Program-made: the position numbers and the translations under genes
Shown here: piece by piece, positions 21,284-29,974 of the stretch
How the letters are laid out: each line of letters begins with the position of its first letter
How positions within the stretch are numbered: the first letter of the stretch is position 1
Notes under the pieces: model-generated
Seen by the model: the letters and a program-made list of their open reading frames with translations, nothing else
Told to the model about the DNA's origin: nothing
Database searches by the model: none
Source: Owenweeksia sp.
GTDB taxonomy: Bacteria > Bacteroidota > Bacteroidia > Flavobacteriales > Schleiferiaceae
Assembly (NCBI GenBank): GCA_028277105.1
Contig: JANQHO010000063.1
Coordinates: 1 to 32,044 of the forward strand
Direction of reading: 5' to 3'
Length of the DNA: 32,044 nucleotides

Positions 21284-24200
21284 TTATTCCTTCACCAGCC
21301 GGAATACCGCCTCCTGCTCTCCGCTGGAAATATGCAAAAGGTAAATGCCGCTGGCCCCTTCTATGGTCAGTTCTACCGTTTCAGTTTGCTCAAAAGACCA
21401 GCTTTTCAGCTTCTGACCAGAAACATCACTGAGGCTTATTCTTACCTCCTCCTGCCGTTCTCCTACTTCTATTGTTACTGCACCTTTAGTGGGATTGGGA
21501 TAAAGCACTATGTTACCACTGGTAAGAGCTTCGCCCAGGCTAACGGAATTGATAAGATAACAGGCCGAAGTATCCGTACAGCCATTTTCGGTAACGATCA
21601 CAGCATAGCTGCCGTTAGTAGTAGGGATAAAACTACGGCTAACCGCTCCGTTGACGGGGGTATTATTACTGCAATCGATCCACTGGTAGATCGCTGTTTG
21701 GGCATCGGCTATCAGGTTTATTCCGTTTTGGGTAACTCCTGTATCAGCCGGATCAACCGTTAAATTGATGGTGATGATGCTGTCACAACCTTTTGCATTA
21801 AGGATAGTATCCGTATAAGTACCATTATTGATCCAAGTGTAATTACCGCTGGGAGAAATGTAGCTCTTACACACTCTGCGGTTGATCGTAGACAAAGTAG
21901 TCGAATTGACAGTAAGATTAAACGTCATAATACTATCACAGCCAACAACATTAGGAATAGTATCTGTATATATTCCTGTTAATTGCCATACATACTTACC
22001 ACTGGGGGATACCAGGCTGTCACAAACCACTGGATTGAAAGTAGCCGAGCTATTATCAATGGTAAGGTTTATCGTTATAACACTGTCGCAACCTGCTGTA
22101 TTGGGAACCGTATCCATATAACTACCACTGGTAAACCAGGTATATCTGCCACTGGGCGACACCAGGCTATCACATACTATCCGGTTAATACTAGATGAGT
22201 TATTATTGACTGTAAGATTAACCGTAATAATACTATCGCAACCTGCCGCATTGAGGAGTGTATCCAAATAAATTCCCGTTGCTGTCCATACATAGTTACC
22301 ACTGGGGGATATCAGGCTGTCGCAAACCACAGGGTTAATAGTAACCGAACTGGTAGATTTGACCGTAAGATTGATCATAATAATACTATCGCAACCTGCT
22401 GTATTGGGAACCGTGTCTATATAACTACCACTGGTAAACCAGGTATATCTGCCACTGGGCGACACCAGGCTATCGCATACTATCGTATTGACTACAGCCG
22501 AGTTATTAGAGTTCACCGTAAGATTAACTGTAATAATACTATCGCAGCCCGCTGTATTGAGGAGTGTATCCAAATAAGTTCCTGTCGCTGTCCATACATA
22601 GTTACCGCTGGGGGATATCAGACTGTCACAAACCACAGGGTTAATAGTAACCGAGCTATTGTTGACGGTAAGGTTAACGGTAATAACGCTATCACAGCCT
22701 GATGCATTGGGTAGGGTATCTGTATAAATGCCATTAGTAGCCCAGGTATAATTGCCACTGGGAGAAATCAGGCTGTCGCATACAGAAGCATTAATAGTAT
22801 CAAAGGTATTTTTAATCTTGAGATCAATGGAAATAATGCTATCGCAACCTCTGGCATTAAGGATAGTATCAGTGTATATACCGCTAGTAGTCCAGGTATA
22901 AAGGCCGCTGGGAGAGGTGTAGTGGCTACAGGCTGAGTCTGTTAGGGTGCTGGCAGTGGTATAACATTGGATAAACTTTACCAGAAAACCGTCTCTGCTA
23001 TCCCCTCCGTAGGAAGCCTGGTGGCTTCCGGTGCTGGCTATCCCAGATACCGAATTTGTTTCACCTGTGATATAAATATCATAAGAGTTATCCAGCAGGC
23101 AATCATTTGGATTGTCGATTTCTGCACCTCCGTAATAGCTGCCCCATTGCCGTATTCCGTTACTATCAAATTTTACCAGCATCACATCCCCTCTCCCTGC
23201 CCTGCTGATCTGATAAGCTCCAGGTGTGGCAATAGAAGTATCTGACCATGATTCTCCTATCAGGTAAATATTCAAAGAATCGTCTACAACACAAGCATCC
23301 CCCCCTTCCAAGTATGAACCTCCATAATAGGTAGCCCATTGTCGTACTCCATTTCGGTTAAACTTCACCAAATAAGCATCGTTTTGTCCATTTAGTGAAA
23401 CTTGATGGCTGCCTGAACTAGCTATGGCATTAGCCGAGAAGGTCATTCCTGTACAAAATATATTCGATGAAGAATCCACTGCACAGTCACCTAAAAAATC
23501 AGAATTAGTACCACCGTAATAAGTTGCCCACTGCCGCACCCCATCATCGCTAAACTTTGCTATAAATGCGTCTATATTACCACCACCATAATTGGGTTGA
23601 TGGCTACCCGGGCTAGCGATAGAGGAAATAGATGCTGCATAACCTGCTAAATAAACCTCTGAAGAATCACCTAAAACACAAACTATTCCAACATCATCCT
23701 TACTACCCCCATAATACGTACCCCATTGCCTTACTCCGCCACTATCAAACTTTACCAAAAAAGCATCAGAATCCAATCCACTTCCACTAAGTGAACTTTG
23801 ATGGCTCCCTGCGGTAGCAATGCCTGAAGTTGAAAAAGTAGAACCCGTAATATAGATATTTGAAGAACCATCCAGCACACAGGACCGACTGCTTTCACTG
23901 CGTGTTCCTCCATAATAAGTGGCCCATTGTCTACCCCCTTGTAAATTAAATTTAACTAAAAAAGCATCTTGTGTACCTCCAAAGTTACTCTGATGACTGC
24001 CCACAGTAGCAATCCCTGAATTTGAAGACGTTCCTCCTGTTACATAAATGCCAGAGGAATTATCATTATCAATAGTACAACCCAACATAGCATCATCTCC
24101 TGTACCCCCGTAATAGGTAGCCCATTGCCGTATTCCATCATTGTTAAATTTGACCAGAAAACCATCTGAAAATCCACCGCCATAGGTACTTTGATACGCA

Positions 24201-25120
24201 CCAGTAGTAGCAATTGAGGTCATAGATGGGGTAGAACCCACCATATATATATTTAAAGAATCATCCAGTACACTGGTGTAAGCCCTATCAATTTCAGCCC
24301 CACCGTAATAAGTTCCCCACTGCCTTAAGAGCACAATAGGATCAATGATCAAAGGCAAAGCAGGATCATAGGCAGAAACCTTAAAGCCTATGGTTTGATC
24401 TTTAAGGTCCCATTCAGCCGCTACTCCCTTTTCTCCCTGATAGGCTACCGGGGCCTGTTCCCTGATCTCTCCCAAAGGGGTCTGGATCACCAATTCTCCC
24501 GATTCACTAATGGATAAAGCTTCTGCTCCCTTTATTTCCCAGCGGATCTGCCGGTAATCGATGCCGGGCGCCACTACAAAATCGTATTCCAGCCTTCCGT
24601 GGTTGTCGTACCACTGCAGGTCGATGCCAGGATAAATATCTTTATAGGTAACCCTTTCAAAGGATCGCACTCCACTTACTCCTTCCGGGCATACCGCCAG
24701 GTAGTAATTTTCATAACCGAGGCGAACCTGTCCTTTTACTACTTTGTAGTCAGGGTTGATCCCCAGCCAGTTGATATCGGTGCGATAAACGGTAGTGGTA
24801 TCGGGTATTTGTTCCCTTTCCCGGCCGGGTTGTTTTTCCCGTTCCCCTGCTTCGCGCCAGCTCTCTACCCGGTAAAGCTGGTAGGAGATGCCGTCTTTGC
24901 GCAGGTGATATACCATTCCTCCAGCCTCACCCGAAAACAACACATCGGGCCGGGGCTGGTGGTACTGATCGGAAACCTGCCCTTTGTTTTCAGTGAAAAA
25001 TATCTGTTGCTCCTGCTTGTGATTAAATTCTTTCAGCAGGCCAGACTTTTGGTCAACTTGTCCGGGTAATACGGTAAAGATTAAAAGATATAAGTTTGTA
25101 AACAGTAGTCTTGTTTTCAT
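21284..25120 (-). CDS. very large T9SS cargo protein with SBBP and Cys repeats
   Basis: A 1278-residue precursor. The order is: signal peptide (about 1-20), an N-terminal domain of the kind found before SBBP propellers (FFTENKGQVSDQYHQPRPDV; YKDIYPGIDLQWYDN; about 40-260), then seven SBBP-type repeats each starting QW(A/G)xYYGG and ending with a FLVKF-like strand (about 265-690). These are followed by eight repeats of about 50 residues with two conserved cysteines (CDSL.SPSGxYxW and GCDSIITxNLTV), a linker (SFIPTTNGSYAVIVTENGC) and a type A T9SS sorting domain (IVLYPNPTKGAVTIEV to the end). It is secreted through T9SS to the surface and may act as an adhesin or structural protein; no enzymatic residues are seen. 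Confidence 0.9.
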   Translation of the reverse strand: MKTRLLFTNLYLLIFTVLPGQVDQKSGLLKEFNHKQEQQIFFTENKGQVSDQYHQPRPDVLFSGEAGGMVYHLRKDGISYQLYRVESWREAGEREKQPGREREQIPDTTTVYRTDINWLGINPDYKVVKGQVRLGYENYYLAVCPEGVSGVRSFERVTYKDIYPGIDLQWYDNHGRLEYDFVVAPGIDYRQIRWEIKGAEALSISESGELVIQTPLGEIREQAPVAYQGEKGVAAEWDLKDQTIGFKVSAYDPALPLIIDPIVLLRQWGTYYGGAEIDRAYTSVLDDSLNIYMVGSTPSMTSIATTGAYQSTYGGGFSDGFLVKFNNDGIRQWATYYGGTGDDAMLGCTIDNDNSSGIYVTGGTSSNSGIATVGSHQSNFGGTQDAFLVKFNLQGGRQWATYYGGTRSESSRSCVLDGSSNIYITGSTFSTSGIATAGSHQSSLSGSGLDSDAFLVKFDSGGVRQWGTYYGGSKDDVGIVCVLGDSSEVYLAGYAASISSIASPGSHQPNYGGGNIDAFIAKFSDDGVRQWATYYGGTNSDFLGDCAVDSSSNIFCTGMTFSANAIASSGSHQVSLNGQNDAYLVKFNRNGVRQWATYYGGSYLEGGDACVVDDSLNIYLIGESWSDTSIATPGAYQISRAGRGDVMLVKFDSNGIRQWGSYYGGAEIDNPNDCLLDNSYDIYITGETNSVSGIASTGSHQASYGGDSRDGFLVKFIQCYTTASTLTDSACSHYTSPSGLYTWTTSGIYTDTILNARGCDSIISIDLKIKNTFDTINASVCDSLISPSGNYTWATNGIYTDTLPNASGCDSVITVNLTVNNSSVTINPVVCDSLISPSGNYVWTATGTYLDTLLNTAGCDSIITVNLTVNSNNSAVVNTIVCDSLVSPSGRYTWFTSGSYIDTVPNTAGCDSIIMINLTVKSTSSVTINPVVCDSLISPSGNYVWTATGIYLDTLLNAAGCDSIITVNLTVNNNSSSINRIVCDSLVSPSGRYTWFTSGSYMDTVPNTAGCDSVITINLTIDNSSATFNPVVCDSLVSPSGKYVWQLTGIYTDTIPNVVGCDSIMTFNLTVNSTTLSTINRRVCKSYISPSGNYTWINNGTYTDTILNAKGCDSIITINLTVDPADTGVTQNGINLIADAQTAIYQWIDCSNNTPVNGAVSRSFIPTTNGSYAVIVTENGCTDTSACYLINSVSLGEALTSGNIVLYPNPTKGAVTIEVGERQEEVRISLSDVSGQKLKSWSFEQTETVELTIEGASGIYLLHISSGEQEAVFRLVKE
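21757..22940 (-). repeat. eight tandem ~150-bp coding repeats
   Basis: The Cys-repeat part of the T9SS cargo gene consists of eight units of about 148 bp on the DNA level. Units 2-3 and 4-5 (counted from the first full CDSL unit in protein order) are far more alike than neighbours: GTAAACC-containing segments at 22131 and 22434 and GTCCATA-containing segments at 22284 and 22590 are 303-306 bases apart. A two-unit block was thus duplicated recently. Confidence 0.85.
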
Positions 25121-25340
25121 AGTCTAATAATTTGATGAATACCAGGTTTTGAAAAAAACTCCCCCGGGAGTGACGATCATTGAATCCTCCGCCTAAAAAT
25201 CATTGATATTTTTGCTGAACATACGTTGACTAATACCCCACTTGTTTTCTGCAGAAAGAGTTGGTCAGCTAATTCTGAATTTTACAAGGGTTATGCCATA
25301 AATATTGTAAACTACCTTTTCTGTGTCTCAACGTCTGGCT

Positions 25341-25355
25341 TCTATTATTAATAGA
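25341..25355. promoter_or_regulatory. candidate operator palindrome before the symporter gene
   Basis: TCTATTATTAATAGA is a perfect inverted repeat with a one-base centre, 86-100 bases upstream of the symporter start, within the 321-base divergent intergenic region (25121-25441). That region otherwise holds a small GC-rich hairpin (ACTCCC/GGGAGT near 25160) and no gene. Confidence 0.3.
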
Positions 25356-25404
25356 TAGTTAACACTTTTTAAACGCTATCGATTAATGCTCCGGGAGAAA
25401 TAAA

Positions 25405-25434
25405 TTTGCCAAACCCCGATTAAACCAATATTTG
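25405..25434 (+). promoter_or_regulatory. putative promoter of the symporter gene
   Basis: TTTG (25405-25408), 18 bases, then AATATTTG (25427-25434) fits the Bacteroidota TTTG/TAnnTTTG pattern with one mismatch. The -7 box ends 7 bases before the ATG, so the transcript would have almost no leader. TAAATTTG at 25401-25408 is an alternative exact -7 box. Confidence 0.4.
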
Positions 25435-25441
25435 CAGTGTT

Positions 25442-26743
25442 ATGATAGACATTACTCCCCTCAACGACCTGGTAGGTTACCTCCGTAAACTCATAGAAAA
25501 AAAACTTTGGCTACAGGTTATTGTCGCCATTTTTCTGGGCGCCCTGGCCGGGGCGCTACTCAACCCCGCAGCCGGTATTTTTTCAGCAGACCTCAGCCAG
25601 TCTATCGGCAACTGGCTCTCCCTGCCCGGTCGTCTTTTCCTCAAGCTGGTGCAAATGATCATGATCCCGCTCATCTTTGCTTCCATTATTTCAGGTATAG
25701 TCAGCAACAGTAGCGATCAATTGAAAAAAATGGGCTTACGCCTGTTGTTTTACTTTGTACTGACCACGGCGGTATCCATTGTCATTGGCATTGTGCTTAC
25801 CCTTATTTTAAAGCCAGGCCGTTACATTTATGAAAAAGGAGCCTTTACCCTACCCGAAACTTCCTCTGCAGGAACAGTAAACAACGGAGCAGTTTTTCAA
25901 AATATACCTGAATCCATCTCTAATTTAATCCCCGAAAACCCCCTGGCCTCCATGGTTACTGGCGAAATGCTAAGCATAGTGGTATTTACCGTCATTGTAG
26001 GCATAGCCATTACTCAACTTTCAGATAAAACCGTTCAACCCATTGTGCGTTTTATTGCCGCCACCCAGGAGATCAGTATGACGGTAGTTTCCTGGGCTAT
26101 GCTGCTGGTGCCTTATGCGGTATTTGGCCTCATAGCAGAACTGACCTCTAGCGTAGGCATAGACGGTCTGGCTGGTATAGGTTATTATACTTTGGTAGTT
26201 TTACTGGGCCTTTTCTTACTGCTCCTATTTTATTTACTCCTGTTGGCCATTTTAGGGAAAACCAATCCCTTTACGTTTATGGGTAAGATCCGTGGGGTGC
26301 AGTTACTGGCCTTTTCTACTACCAGCTCAGCTGCGGTTATGCCATTGTCTATGAAAACAGCCGATGAAAAACTAGGGGTTTCTTCCAAGATCAGTGATTT
26401 CATCATTCCCATTGGTGCTACTATCAATATGGATGGCACAGCAATTTTTCAGTGCATCTCAGCTCTCTTCATAGCCCAGGCCTACGGCATAGAAATGACT
26501 GTGATCAACCTCTTACTTATTACTGTCACCATTGTAGCCGCCTCTATAGGTACTCCGGCCATTCCGGGTGGAGGTGTGGTTATCCTGGCCTCAGTACTGC
26601 AAAGTGCCGGTATTCCTACTGAAGGCCTGGTGATCATTATCGGGGTAGACCGCATTTTAGGAATGTTCCGCACTGCAGTTAATGTTACAGGCGACCTTAC
26701 CGCCTGTGTGATCTTTAACCGTTGGCAGGGGAATGCCGCATAG
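25442..26743 (+). CDS. dicarboxylate/amino acid:cation symporter (DAACS family)
   Basis: A 433-residue inner-membrane transporter of the glutamate transporter (GltP/DctA/GltPh) fold, of full length. Family hallmarks are the FLKLVQMIMIPLIFASII helix, the Ser-rich hairpin 1 with STTSSAAVMPLSM, the cation and substrate motif INMDGTAIFQ (the NMDGT motif), hairpin 2 with TPAIPGGGVVIL and VDRILGMFRTAVNVTGD in the last helix. The Asp in GVDRILG and RTAVN fit the acidic-substrate subfamily. It couples uptake of glutamate, aspartate or C4-dicarboxylates to Na+ or H+. The GNAT gene starts 6 bases after the stop, suggesting an operon. Confidence 0.95.
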   Translation: MIDITPLNDLVGYLRKLIEKKLWLQVIVAIFLGALAGALLNPAAGIFSADLSQSIGNWLSLPGRLFLKLVQMIMIPLIFASIISGIVSNSSDQLKKMGLRLLFYFVLTTAVSIVIGIVLTLILKPGRYIYEKGAFTLPETSSAGTVNNGAVFQNIPESISNLIPENPLASMVTGEMLSIVVFTVIVGIAITQLSDKTVQPIVRFIAATQEISMTVVSWAMLLVPYAVFGLIAELTSSVGIDGLAGIGYYTLVVLLGLFLLLLFYLLLLAILGKTNPFTFMGKIRGVQLLAFSTTSSAAVMPLSMKTADEKLGVSSKISDFIIPIGATINMDGTAIFQCISALFIAQAYGIEMTVINLLLITVTIVAASIGTPAIPGGGVVILASVLQSAGIPTEGLVIIIGVDRILGMFRTAVNVTGDLTACVIFNRWQGNAA

Positions 26744-26749
26744 TCAGTT

Positions 26750-27568
26750 ATGGTAGTCAAAAATCTAAGACATACCCGTTTTGAGGAGATCATCCGTTGT
26801 TTTCTGAAGGCTTTTCAGAATTATTACGTGAACCTGCCCTCTGATCCTGAATATTTCCGGGAAAGGTGGCGGGTGGCCGGAATTCGATATAATTTTTCTT
26901 ACGGCATGTTCAACGGTGAAGAGCTGGTGGGCTTCATCCTGCATGCCATCGATGAACGCCAGGGTAAAAAGATGGCCTATAATGCAGGAACAGGTGTACT
27001 TACCCTCTACCGGGGAAAAAATATCGTAAAAACCCTCTACGCTCACGCTTTGCCCCAACTAAAACAAAAAGGCATTAGCAGAGTGGTGCTGGAAGTGATC
27101 AAAAAAAACAAAAGAGCTATCAAAGCCTATGAGGAAGTAGGTTTTAAAATAGTAAAAAGTTACTGCTGCTTTCAGGGAAAGATCGAATTACCTTATAACA
27201 TCTCTTATGAGTTAGTGAAAACCGGTTATAACTCCCTGGATTGGGATCGTTTAAAGCAAGCGTCATATTCTTGGGAGAATCATCATAGCACGCTGAAAAA
27301 TGGGGCTTACGAATACTACCAATTGCTTAAAGACGAAAAGCCCGAAGCTTACTTTGTGATAGATCCCGCTGATGCTTACCTGGCCCAGTTTGATGTGCTC
27401 AAGGAAAGTGAAAATAGCTGGCCTCGTTTGTTCTCCGGCATCCGGTCTGTATCAGAAGCCGTAAAGATCAATAATGTGGACGAGAAGCTTACTACTAAGC
27501 TTGGTTTTCTCCAATCGATCGGGCTACAAAATACAGTAGATCAGTATGAAATGGAATTAGAATTATGA
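26750..27568 (+). CDS. GNAT family N-acetyltransferase
   Basis: A 272-residue protein whose N-terminal half is a GNAT domain: YGMFNGEELVGFILHAIDER, the acetyl-CoA binding region GVLTLYRGKNIVKTLY (82-97, a variant of the usual R/QxxGxG/A) and the C-terminal NKRAIKAYEEVGFKIVKSY (120-138). The second half (about 145-272) is a less conserved extension (DWDRLKQASYSWENHHSTLK) that may hold a second degenerate GNAT domain. The acceptor is unknown. It is followed by an ATGA overlap with the next gene, so the two are translationally coupled. Confidence 0.88.
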   Translation: MVVKNLRHTRFEEIIRCFLKAFQNYYVNLPSDPEYFRERWRVAGIRYNFSYGMFNGEELVGFILHAIDERQGKKMAYNAGTGVLTLYRGKNIVKTLYAHALPQLKQKGISRVVLEVIKKNKRAIKAYEEVGFKIVKSYCCFQGKIELPYNISYELVKTGYNSLDWDRLKQASYSWENHHSTLKNGAYEYYQLLKDEKPEAYFVIDPADAYLAQFDVLKESENSWPRLFSGIRSVSEAVKINNVDEKLTTKLGFLQSIGLQNTVDQYEMELEL

Positions 27569-28032
27569 AGATCAAAATATCTAAAAAGGGAAACCGCAAT
27601 CAATTGAGCTGCCAGAGAAAAGACGGTGGCTGGGAAATAGCCGACCTGGGGCCCTCCCTTCCCTTTCACGATCTGGCCCACTTTATTACCGAACAAAAAC
27701 TACAACTCACCAAGGGTTTTTACGGCAACATCTATCAGGGCTTTACGGTGGCCCAACTCTCCGATAAAGGGGTCATTAAAACCTTGCCCCATGAAGCTAT
27801 GGTAGCAGAGATCGTAACCCGGGCCTTGCAATCTCTTTACTCAGGTGCCTGTAGGCTGGACCAGTTTCGGGAAATGGTATCGGAAGAATTTAGGGCTCAA
27901 AATATCAGCTATCGTTTAGCATTTAGCGAAAAAGAAATAGAAGAAATGCTCTTACAATACCAGACGTTGATCAACCAGTGGGAACAACTATCCGAAGGAG
28001 ATACTTTGGAAATAGATCTGCAATGGAATTGA
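27565..28032 (+). CDS. hypothetical protein coupled to the GNAT gene
   Basis: A 155-residue soluble protein: a basic N-terminal strand (MKIKISKKGNRNQLSCQRKD), then DLGPSLPFHDLAHFITEQKL, a stretch with GFYGNIYQGFTVAQLSD, and a C-terminal helical part (EKEIEEMLLQYQTLINQWEQ). HDLAHF resembles a metal-ligand pattern, but this is not enough for an assignment. It shares 4 bases with the acetyltransferase gene and so probably acts with it, perhaps as a partner or substrate. Family not recognised. Confidence 0.75.
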   Translation: MKIKISKKGNRNQLSCQRKDGGWEIADLGPSLPFHDLAHFITEQKLQLTKGFYGNIYQGFTVAQLSDKGVIKTLPHEAMVAEIVTRALQSLYSGACRLDQFREMVSEEFRAQNISYRLAFSEKEIEEMLLQYQTLINQWEQLSEGDTLEIDLQWN

Positions 28033-28074
28033 AGCCAGTGTTTTTTGGAGTAAATTGAAAAAAATATAGTTACT

Positions 28075-28263
28075 ATGAATACACCTCACAATAAAGACCT
28101 CTACATAGCCGGCTTTCCGGACGGAATACAAAATATTCTGGAAAAAATAAGAGAAACTATCCGCCAGGCCGCACTAACAGCCCGGGAAACAATAAACTAT
28201 CTGATCCCCTATGAATTGATCTCAGAGATCACCTGTTTTCGGGTTAAAGAACAAACTAATTAA
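28075..28263 (+). pseudogene. truncated DUF1801 family gene
   Basis: The first 45 residues (YIAGFPDGIQNILEKIRETI; RQAALTARETINYLIP) match the N-terminal helix of DUF1801 proteins, which normally continues with a YGIPTF-like strand and about 70 more residues. Here the frame runs into unrelated sequence (YELISEITCFRVKEQTN) and stops after 62 residues. The break falls next to a perfect 15-base inverted repeat TGATCTCAGAGATCA (28217-28231). It is probably a remnant of a once full-length gene, distinct from the intact DUF1801 gene at 6206. Confidence 0.7.
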
Positions 28264-28276
28264 ATTGATAATATAA

Positions 28277-28666
28277 TTGGATACTAAAAGGCTTAGATTC
28301 AAAGATGAAATAGCAGTTGATGTGAATTATGAGAATTTGCTGGCAGCTTTGAAGAAAAATAAGAGTAAGCATGTAGAAAAGAACAAACTGTCTTCAAAAT
28401 TGATCGATCTGGATTTTGTATTTACCCCTTTACTTTCAAGCCAGAGTTTATACTCAAACAAAATTTTCAATATCAGAATAGAATCTATTCCAGGTGATAC
28501 TAAAAGTTGTCTTTTCACAGTTCAGATACCACCGGGCTATTTACTCTTGGCCACCTTCTTTATTAGCGGAATAATGGGCTTCTTTGTACACCAATTAAAA
28601 ATTGAACTGTTTACTGGTTTTGCAATATGGTTTGTCTTCCTCTTAATAAACTATTTTTACTTATAA
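28277..28666 (+). CDS. hypothetical protein with C-terminal membrane segments
   Basis: A 129-residue protein starting at TTG 28277 (no in-frame ATG nearby). Residues 1-85 are soluble and charged (LLAALKKNKSKHVEKNKL; LIDLDFVFTPLLSSQSLYSN), with two hydrophobic segments at about 88-107 and 111-128 (LLLATFFISGIMGFFVHQL; GFAIWFVFLLINYFYL). It is probably an inner-membrane protein with a cytosolic domain. No family recognised. Confidence 0.5.
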   Translation: MDTKRLRFKDEIAVDVNYENLLAALKKNKSKHVEKNKLSSKLIDLDFVFTPLLSSQSLYSNKIFNIRIESIPGDTKSCLFTVQIPPGYLLLATFFISGIMGFFVHQLKIELFTGFAIWFVFLLINYFYL

Positions 28667-28758
28667 TATATTTTTACTGGAAACAGAGATAGAGTGATAA
28701 TTGAAATGGAAGAACTAGCTAAGAGACAACATCAAACAAATAATAATATATCTAGACT

Positions 28759-29175
28759 TTGAAAACACTCGCCATCTCCCTCCTCCTTATCTTAAGCCTG
28801 TCGGCTATTATGATCGGTCTAGGCCTTATAGCAGATCCCAGTGGAAGATCCTTCATGGTTCCCCTTGAGCTGCTGGAAGGTACCCCTTTTAACAATTATT
28901 TTATTCCCGGCATACTATTGCTTCTGCTCCATGGTCTACCCGCTTTTATTATTGCTCTGCTAGCTGTAAAAAAATCCAGGTATTATACTTTAGCCATAGC
29001 CATGCAGGGTGCCCTCTTATTGCTCTGGCTTACTGCGGAGTTAGCACTCAACCTTAATTTTTACTATCCTTTGATACACATCCCCTCTTTCCTCATTGCT
29101 ATCCTACTGATCTATAGTGGCTTGAAATTGTATTACTACAAAAAACAACAAACATGGGTAAAGGAAGAATCGTAA
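28759..29175 (+). CDS. small four-helix membrane protein
   Basis: A 138-residue protein starting at TTG 28759 with four hydrophobic segments (about residues 3-22, 48-68, 76-96 and 103-123) and a charged C-terminus (YYYKKQQTWVKEES). ADPSGRSFMVPLELLEGTPF between segments 1 and 2 is a conserved-looking external loop. Function unknown; related proteins of this layout occur in Bacteroidota. A decayed copy of its last membrane segment lies just downstream. Confidence 0.65.
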   Translation: MKTLAISLLLILSLSAIMIGLGLIADPSGRSFMVPLELLEGTPFNNYFIPGILLLLLHGLPAFIIALLAVKKSRYYTLAIAMQGALLLLWLTAELALNLNFYYPLIHIPSFLIAILLIYSGLKLYYYKKQQTWVKEES

Positions 29176-29183
29176 CCCTTAGC

Positions 29184-29249
29184 CCTTTAATGCACAACAT
29201 CCCCTTTTATCTTATTGGCATCCTGCTGATCTAAATTGGCCTGAATATT
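29184..29249 (+). pseudogene. decayed copy of the end of the membrane protein gene
   Basis: In the matching frame this reads NIPFYLIGILLI, a TAA stop and IGLNI, against HIPSFLIAILLIYSGLKL at the end of the gene before it. Bases after the shared ACATCCCCT align at about 70 percent by eye over 44 positions. It lies only 10 bases downstream of the gene's stop codon, so it looks like a tandem duplication of the gene's 3' end. Bases 29250-29381 hold no gene I can see. Confidence 0.5.
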
Positions 29250-29381
29250 CCATGCTACATTACCGCTACCCTTTTATTCTGTTCATTATTGTTACCTTAC
29301 CCTTTAGTCTGAGCAGCCTCATACCTTAGTGATCAATTTTAAAGGCGGACTTTTTGAAATTAAACAGTAAACTCCTCAATT

Positions 29382-29912
29382 ATGTCACAGCAATTAGAGT
29401 TTGAATCGAGGCTCATGGGTGGCCATCCTAACTCCCTGGGCAATACTGTAGAAGTAGTTGAAGAAGTACTGGCCCATCCTGAAAAATTTGACGAACTCTT
29501 CCATTGCTATTTCAGCAAGGATGAAGTTGTAAGATTACGTGTTTCCAATGCCATGAAACGCATCGCTAAAGCAGACAGGTCACTGCTTCTGCCTTACCTT
29601 GACCGTTTTCTCAATGAAATAGCCCATATTGACCAGGCCTCTACCCAGTGGACCCTCGCCCAGCTTTTTGATTTGCTGGAAAAGGAACTGGACCCTCATC
29701 AGAAAGAACAGGCTTTAAGCATTATGCAAAACAATCTTACCCACCACACCGATTGGATCGTTCTTAACCAGAGTATGACTACCTTGGCTGGGTGGGCCAA
29801 AATAGACCAAAACCTCAAAAAATGGTTGCAACCTCATTTGGAAAGACTGGCAGCCGACTCCCGTAAATCCGTAGCCAAAACGGCTCTTAAATTTATGGAA
29901 ACGCTTTATTGA
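29382..29912 (+). CDS. HEAT-like repeat protein
   Basis: A 176-residue all-helical protein: VVEEVLAHPEKFDELFHCYF, EVVRLRVSNAMKRIAKADRS, LLLPYLDRFLNEIAH, QWTLAQLFDLLEKEL and SRKSVAKTALKFMETLY form repeated antiparallel helix pairs of the HEAT/ARM type. Such proteins serve as binding scaffolds. It stands 62 bases upstream of the AlkD-type DNA glycosylase, itself a HEAT-repeat protein, so it may belong to the same repair unit, but no direct evidence is visible. Start ATG chosen as first in frame. Confidence 0.7.
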   Translation: MSQQLEFESRLMGGHPNSLGNTVEVVEEVLAHPEKFDELFHCYFSKDEVVRLRVSNAMKRIAKADRSLLLPYLDRFLNEIAHIDQASTQWTLAQLFDLLEKELDPHQKEQALSIMQNNLTHHTDWIVLNQSMTTLAGWAKIDQNLKKWLQPHLERLAADSRKSVAKTALKFMETLY

Positions 29913-29963
29913 CAAATAATTACTTGCCTATTGCCCTTTAAGCATCACATTACTGAATACCTG

Positions 29964-29971
29964 TAAATTTG
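29964..29971 (+). promoter_or_regulatory. putative -7 promoter box, leaderless
   Basis: TAAATTTG matches TAnnTTTG exactly and ends 3 bases before the ATG of the AlkD-type gene at 29975, which would place the transcription start at or next to the start codon. A -33 TTTG is not clear. Confidence 0.35.
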
Positions 29972-29974
29972 AAT

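Noticed and set aside
21757-22940. CRISPR array from regular repeats
   Set aside because: The repeats are about 150 bp, in frame within a large ORF and have no unique spacers.
24599-25069. 156-codon plus-strand frame antisense to the large T9SS cargo gene
   Set aside because: It is the antisense of a clearly coding region and shows no domain pattern.
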